A stretch of DNA of 64,000 nt, taken from positions 203,223 to 267,222 of the forward strand of contig NZ_ANAC01000005.1 in NCBI RefSeq assembly GCF_000341225.1, in the 5' to 3' direction. Position 1 is the first letter of the stretch. Each line of letters opens with the position of its first letter. Made by a program: the position numbers and the translations under genes. The notes under the pieces were generated by a model. That model saw only the letters and a program-made list of their open reading frames with translations, was not told the origin of the DNA and searched no databases. Source of the stretch: Nocardiopsis alba DSM 43377 (GTDB taxonomy: Bacteria; Actinomycetota; Actinomycetes; Streptosporangiales; Streptosporangiaceae). Positions 60,173 to 64,000 of this stretch are shown piece by piece.

Positions 60173-60176
60173 GGGG

Positions 60177-61112
60177 TCAGACGGAGGCGTGGGCGCGCAG
60201 GGAACGGCACACGTCGAGCAGCCGTTCCCGCAGCACCGCGCCTCGCTCGGCGAAGTCGCGCTGGTACTCCATGTAGGCGGCCTTGCCCTCGGCGGTCTCG
60301 ATCCGCACCGGCTCGTATCCCCACGCGAGAAGGTCGTAGGGGGAGGCCCGCATGTCCAGCGCGCGGATCTCCCGGGACAGGTCGAAACAGTCCATGACCA
60401 GCTCGGAGGGGACCGCCGGGGCGAGCTTGTACGCCCACTTGTACAGGTCCATGTTGGCGTGCAGACAGCCCGGCTGGTCCAGATCGGCCTGGGCCTCCCT
60501 GGTGGGTCGGAGCGTGTTGAGGGGGCGCGCCGGTTCGGTGAAGAACCGGAAGGCGTCGAAGTGCGAGCACCGGATCCGGTGCGACTCCACCACCCGGTCG
60601 GTGCCCTCGTGCCCCAACCGCAGCGGCACCTGGCCGTGCCTCACCTCGGAGGTGCGGTAGACCATCGCCCACTCGTGCAACCCGAAACAGCCCAGGTGCG
60701 CCGGGCGGGAGGCCACCGACGACAGCAGCCGTTCCACGAAGTCCAGGATCGGACGGGCCGCCAGGAAGGCGGGCACGTCCAGCCCCACACCGCCGTCGGC
60801 GCCGCGCGGTTCGGTGTAGAAGCGCTCCGAGAGCCGATCCCGGGCGGCCTCGCCGGCCAGGAGCGTGCCCGCACCCGGATGCCACTGGCGCAGCCGGGCG
60901 GGCTTGAGGTTGTAGTAGGTGAACAGGAAGTCCTCGACCGGATGGCGCTCGCCCGCGCTCCGGCGTCGCAGATGCTCGGAGGTGGCCGCGTCCACGCGCG
61001 CGGCGTGGCGTTCGGCGCGTTCCCGCCAGTCCGCCTCGGCCAGCACGGTCGTGGCGGTGGCGTTCTCGGTCGGCACGGTCTCCGTCCCGGTGGTCGCGGT
61101 CGTCGTTCCCAT
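60177..61112 (-). CDS. Putative 3-methyladenine DNA glycosylase-family protein
   Basis: A 311-residue protein of the actinobacterial family commonly labelled 3-methyladenine DNA glycosylase. Its core resembles relatives at WRERAERHAARVDAATSEHL, ERHPVEDFLFTYYNLKPARLRQWHPG (about 60), CFGLHEWAMVYR (about 145) and PGCLHANMDLYKWAYKLAP (about 217). I see no helix-hairpin-helix or other classical glycosylase motif, so the enzymatic label is weak. ATG 61112 is used. A threonine-rich leader of about 25 residues is specific to this protein. It is convergent with the SdpI gene, four bases apart. Confidence 0.7.
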   Translation of the reverse strand: MGTTTATTGTETVPTENATATTVLAEADWRERAERHAARVDAATSEHLRRRSAGERHPVEDFLFTYYNLKPARLRQWHPGAGTLLAGEAARDRLSERFYTEPRGADGGVGLDVPAFLAARPILDFVERLLSSVASRPAHLGCFGLHEWAMVYRTSEVRHGQVPLRLGHEGTDRVVESHRIRCSHFDAFRFFTEPARPLNTLRPTREAQADLDQPGCLHANMDLYKWAYKLAPAVPSELVMDCFDLSREIRALDMRASPYDLLAWGYEPVRIETAEGKAAYMEYQRDFAERGAVLRERLLDVCRSLRAHASV

Positions 61113-61171
61113 CACGGCCCCAGGGTACGCGCGGTCGCCGGAGCCGCGGCCGTGCGTCTAGGCTTCCGAGA

Positions 61172-61768
61172 GTGCTGATCCCCACCGATGACCAGATCCG
61201 GGCCCTCCACGAGAAGTACGCCCCCACCGCCGAGGCCTTCGAGCGCGTGTACACGCACTGCCGTGCGGTGTGCGCGGTGGCCGAACGGCTCCTGGACCGC
61301 CCCGACCCGGGGGTCGACGTCGCCCTGGTCCGGGCCGGCTGCCTGTTGCACGACATCGGCGTCTACCGGCTGATCGACGCCTCCGGGAACATCGACTCCT
61401 CCCGCTACGTCGCCCACGGGGTGCTCGGCCACGAACTCCTGGCCGGCGAAGGGCTGCCCGAGACCCTGTGCCGGTTCTGCTCGCACCACACGGGTGTCGG
61501 GGTCACCAGTGGCGACGTCCGCGAACAGGGGCTCCCCGTCCCGGTCGCCGACTATCTCGCCGAGACCGCCGAGGAGGAGCTGGTCATGTACGCCGACAAG
61601 TTCCACAGCAAGACCGACCCGCCGACCTTCCTCACCGTCGACACCTACGCGGCCAAGGTCCGCCGGTTCGGCGCCGACAAGGAGGTCCGCTTCAAGGAGA
61701 TGGTGGAACGCCACGGGGAGCCCGAGCTGGACCCGATCGCCCGCCTCTTCGGCCACGAGGTGATCTGA
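61172..61768 (+). CDS. HD domain phosphohydrolase
   Basis: A 198-residue HD-domain protein, GTG start (VLIPTDDQIRALHEKYAP). Metal ligands are visible as His29 (YTHCRAV), the HD pair H60-D61 (CLLHDIGVYRL), histidines in SRYVAHGVLGHELL and HHTGVG, and Asp of VMYADKFHSK. It should hydrolyse a phosphate ester, possibly a nucleotide, but the substrate is unknown. It is divergent from the glycosylase-family gene and convergent, with seven bases between, with the 590-residue protein gene. Confidence 0.9.
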   Translation: MLIPTDDQIRALHEKYAPTAEAFERVYTHCRAVCAVAERLLDRPDPGVDVALVRAGCLLHDIGVYRLIDASGNIDSSRYVAHGVLGHELLAGEGLPETLCRFCSHHTGVGVTSGDVREQGLPVPVADYLAETAEEELVMYADKFHSKTDPPTFLTVDTYAAKVRRFGADKEVRFKEMVERHGEPELDPIARLFGHEVI

Positions 61769-61775
61769 CCGGCGC

Positions 61776-63548
61776 TCAGTTGGACTGCTGGACCGGCAGA
61801 TGCCGGCCCAGATAGCCGACGTAGACCCGGTTGGTGGTGTCCGGCCCCAGGTCGGGATAGAAGTACAGCCTGGGGCAGATCCCGTACTCGATGTCCAGCT
61901 TGATGTGCGCGTACATCGGGACCCGACCGGTCGGATCCACCTCGGTCGGCACCCGGAAGAGACGTTTCTCGTTGAGCTTGCCCCGATTGCGCACGTGGTC
62001 CGACTCCTGCGAGGCCAACCGCTTGACCGGGATCACCCGATAGCCGTCGGGCTGATCGCGCAGGTAGGAGTGGAAGCCCAGACCGCTCCCCGGGTTGTCG
62101 AACTGGTAGCGGGCGTAGTCGTTCAGGGCGGTCAGGGCCTCCCAGGCCCGGGTCACCCACAGACTCTCCTTACGGCTGTCGGCCAGCTCGTACACCGTGT
62201 GGTCCTCGATGGTGAAGAACAGGTGCGGCAGCGCCGTGTCGTCGGTGATCCGCTCCAACAACTCGGGCACGCCCGTGGGCGGTCGCCGCTCGGGGTCGCG
62301 CGGCGCGGGCGAGGCCGCCAACCGGAACAGCCCCTCCTCCCGGATCCGCTCGCGCAGCCACCGCGCCTCGTAGCGGGCCAGCCGCGCGTTCTCGCGTTCG
62401 GTGTCCAGCTCCTCGGTCAGGTCGGCGGTCTCGGCGAGCAGATGGTGGTGCTCCTCCGCCAGCTCGGCGAGCCGCGCGTTGAGTCTGCGGACCTCCTCGC
62501 GCAGTCTTCGCGCCTGTCTCTCCCGGGCCACCGCCTCGGCCTGCTCCGGCACCGGCGGAGACTCCGTATCCGGCCCCTGGAGTCGGACGGGGGAAGGGGC
62601 GGGCGGAAGCGAGGCACGGGATCGACGCAGATCGTCGGTCTCCTCGCTCAACAGGGCGTCGATCGCCCGGAGCGGCCCCGGAAGCCGTTGGGCCAGGGCG
62701 CTGTCGCGCACGCCTCGGGCCAGGGTCGCCCCCACCCAGTTGCGGACCCGGGGCCCCTGCCGGGCGGTGTCCAGCGTGGCCGGACCCATCCGAGGGTGGC
62801 GTGAGGCGTCCTCCTCGTCGTCGGGGTCCACCCCCGGCAGGAAGGTGCGCATCCCGCCGTCCGGGATGTCCAGCCCTGGAGGGAGCAGCCGCTCCATCCG
62901 TTCCAGGGCGGCCGCGTCCAGCACGTATCCGGCGCACATGCCGGTACATCGGGCCAGAGCCCCGGCCATGGAGTCGCGCCAGTCGGCGACGGTCACGTCC
63001 GGGGGAGCCCCGGTCGCCACGATCGCCGCCCGCCGAAGGGGATCGAGCACGGAGGCGTGCAGCGCGGCCACGTCGGCCTCGTCACGACCGCGCACGATGC
63101 GCGGCACGGACGGCATCGGGCACGCGCCGTCGTGGGCGTCGACCGCGTCCAACAGCATGCGCGCCGCCTCGGGAGGCATCACGTCCAACCGGGAGATCTC
63201 CGAGGGCGTGCCGGGGTCCGGGTCGACCGTCATGTCCAGCCACAGGTGCCGTTTCGGGGACAGGGCCGGGTCGACCACCACGGTGATCAGGGTGCGCCAC
63301 AGCCCGTCGGGTTTCTCGGATTCGGTGGTCAGACGCAGGAAGGTGAGGCCTTCGTCGGCATTGTCGTGCCGTACCACCAGAGCGCGGGAACGGTTGCTGA
63401 GATCGTGCCGCCCCGAGACGTCGAAACCCACGCGCACACCGGAACTACCGCGCTTGCTCAACCACCGTGAGAGGACGGAGGAGGTGACGGCGACCAGGTC
63501 TCCGTCGTCCCCCGGGACGGTGACGAGCGTGCGGTGGACCAGCGGCAA
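61776..63548 (-). CDS. 590-residue coiled-coil protein with unrecognised C-terminal domain
   Basis: No family recognised. Residues 1-130 look globular and beta-rich (MPLVHRTLVTVPGDDGDLVA; LWRTLITVVVDPALSP). Residues 130-330 are mixed. Residues 335-405 form a strongly predicted coiled coil (REEVRRLNARLAELAEEHHH and on). The C-terminal 150 residues are well ordered (LFFTIEDHTVYELADSRKES; RVIPVKRLASQESDHVRNRG; AHIKLDIEYGICPRLYFYPD). The last part, with basic residues followed by PRLYF and VYVGYLGRHLP, recalls the compact RelE/HigB-type RNase fold, but this is only an impression. ATG start at 63548. It is convergent with the HD-domain gene. Confidence 0.7.
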   Translation of the reverse strand: MPLVHRTLVTVPGDDGDLVAVTSSVLSRWLSKRGSSGVRVGFDVSGRHDLSNRSRALVVRHDNADEGLTFLRLTTESEKPDGLWRTLITVVVDPALSPKRHLWLDMTVDPDPGTPSEISRLDVMPPEAARMLLDAVDAHDGACPMPSVPRIVRGRDEADVAALHASVLDPLRRAAIVATGAPPDVTVADWRDSMAGALARCTGMCAGYVLDAAALERMERLLPPGLDIPDGGMRTFLPGVDPDDEEDASRHPRMGPATLDTARQGPRVRNWVGATLARGVRDSALAQRLPGPLRAIDALLSEETDDLRRSRASLPPAPSPVRLQGPDTESPPVPEQAEAVARERQARRLREEVRRLNARLAELAEEHHHLLAETADLTEELDTERENARLARYEARWLRERIREEGLFRLAASPAPRDPERRPPTGVPELLERITDDTALPHLFFTIEDHTVYELADSRKESLWVTRAWEALTALNDYARYQFDNPGSGLGFHSYLRDQPDGYRVIPVKRLASQESDHVRNRGKLNEKRLFRVPTEVDPTGRVPMYAHIKLDIEYGICPRLYFYPDLGPDTTNRVYVGYLGRHLPVQQSN

Positions 63549-63684
63549 TGGGCACTCCCGGGTTTCCCGTCGACTGCGGTGGACCCGAGGGTCCGACCGA
63601 ACACCTCGACGGGACCCTCACCCACCACTGTCCACCAAGGATCGCCCGGACGCCAGCGGTTGACCGAAGATCATCGCCCGACGC

Positions 63685-64000
63685 TCACATCTTCGCCTCC
63701 AGGACGTAGCGTCCCTCGACCCAGGGGACGTCCAGGTCGTCGACGTGCACCCGCCACTCCGCGTCGGGCAGGGCCTCGCGGAGCCGGGTGAGGGCGGCCA
63801 GGTAGTGGCGGACCTGCGCCATCAGCGTCTCGAACCCCGCGTGTGGCGAGGAGAGTCTGCTCGACCCGGCGAACAGCTCGCGAGGGCGCTCACCGATCGA
63901 GTACGGGGCCAGGGGTTCGAAGATCTCCCCGGGGTCGACGAGGTCCTCGGCGACCTCACCGCTCTCCCGCCACTCCGCGAGCCTGTGGCGGGGCTCCTCC
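63685..64000 (-). CDS. Hypothetical protein (N-terminus beyond window edge)
   Basis: The minus strand reads open from the right edge to TGA at 63685, giving the last 104 residues of a protein: acidic, with EIFEPLAPYSIGERPRELFA, a helix QVRHYLAALTRLREALPDAE and the ending VPWVEGRYVLEAKM. No family is recognised. It precedes the 590-residue protein gene by 136 bases on the same strand and may be co-transcribed with it. Confidence 0.6.
   Translation of the reverse strand, partial: EEPRHRLAEWRESGEVAEDLVDPGEIFEPLAPYSIGERPRELFAGSSRLSSPHAGFETLMAQVRHYLAALTRLREALPDAEWRVHVDDLDVPWVEGRYVLEAKM

Overview
The window is very GC-rich (about 70 %), with GTG starts, XRE/DUF5753 regulators paired with DUF397 proteins, a GylR-type glycerol cluster, a type Nei1 glycosylase and many LacI/GntR/IclR-controlled sugar genes. 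This points to a filamentous actinomycete. Nocardiopsis or a close relative is my best guess from overall style; there is no rRNA or other marker gene here to prove it. I see no tRNA or rRNA genes.

Layout. 1-8.2 kb: a LysR gene cut by the window edge, divergent from an EamA exporter; gabT divergent from a PucR regulator; then a 1040-residue protein that looks like an SF1 helicase-nuclease with ruined motifs, and nei. 9.2-18.6 kb: a LacI regulator followed by a family-5 (peptide-type) ABC transporter and a GH2 beta-mannosidase. Both the regulator and the operon carry the same operator, and the operon also has a CebR-like box, so this is read as a beta-mannoside uptake and hydrolysis unit. 18.9-26 kb: a cold-shock protein, then a dispersed glycerol regulon (glpD, glpF, glpK, gylR) sharing TACGACAWTG-type operators, with an XRE gene lodged inside. 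26-34 kb: threonine aldolase, a DJ-1/PfpI-like protein without its cysteine, two DUF397 genes (one with its motif in triplicate) with an XRE partner, an HATPase anti-sigma-like protein, HU, a two-repeat relic with exact type I-E CRISPR geometry, a Nudix hydrolase, a cysteine hydrolase and an SDR.

34-38 kb is the most unusual stretch: three minus-strand genes centred on a 637-residue protein that joins an aerolysin/ETX-MTX2-like pore-forming region to a six-repeat beta-propeller, with two unrecognised small proteins on either side. 38-45.7 kb: a PQQ-like lipoprotein, a CGNR regulator divergent from a HAD dehalogenase across a perfect palindrome, a DLH-family hydrolase, an APH-like kinase and a gluconate module (gntP, gntR, gntK) with matching operators.

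46-53.7 kb: a second peptide-type ABC operon, split between its permease and ATPase genes by a TnpB element whose RuvC residues are intact. 53.8-59.3 kb: two tandem membrane-anchored beta-lactamase-fold hydrolases followed by a convergent LuxR-type two-component system; a shared repeat upstream of one hydrolase and of the kinase suggests they are one regulon. 59.3-64 kb: DCC-family and SdpI-like proteins, a putative 3-methyladenine glycosylase-family protein, an HD-domain protein, a 590-residue coiled-coil protein with an unknown C-terminal domain, and a gene cut by the right edge.
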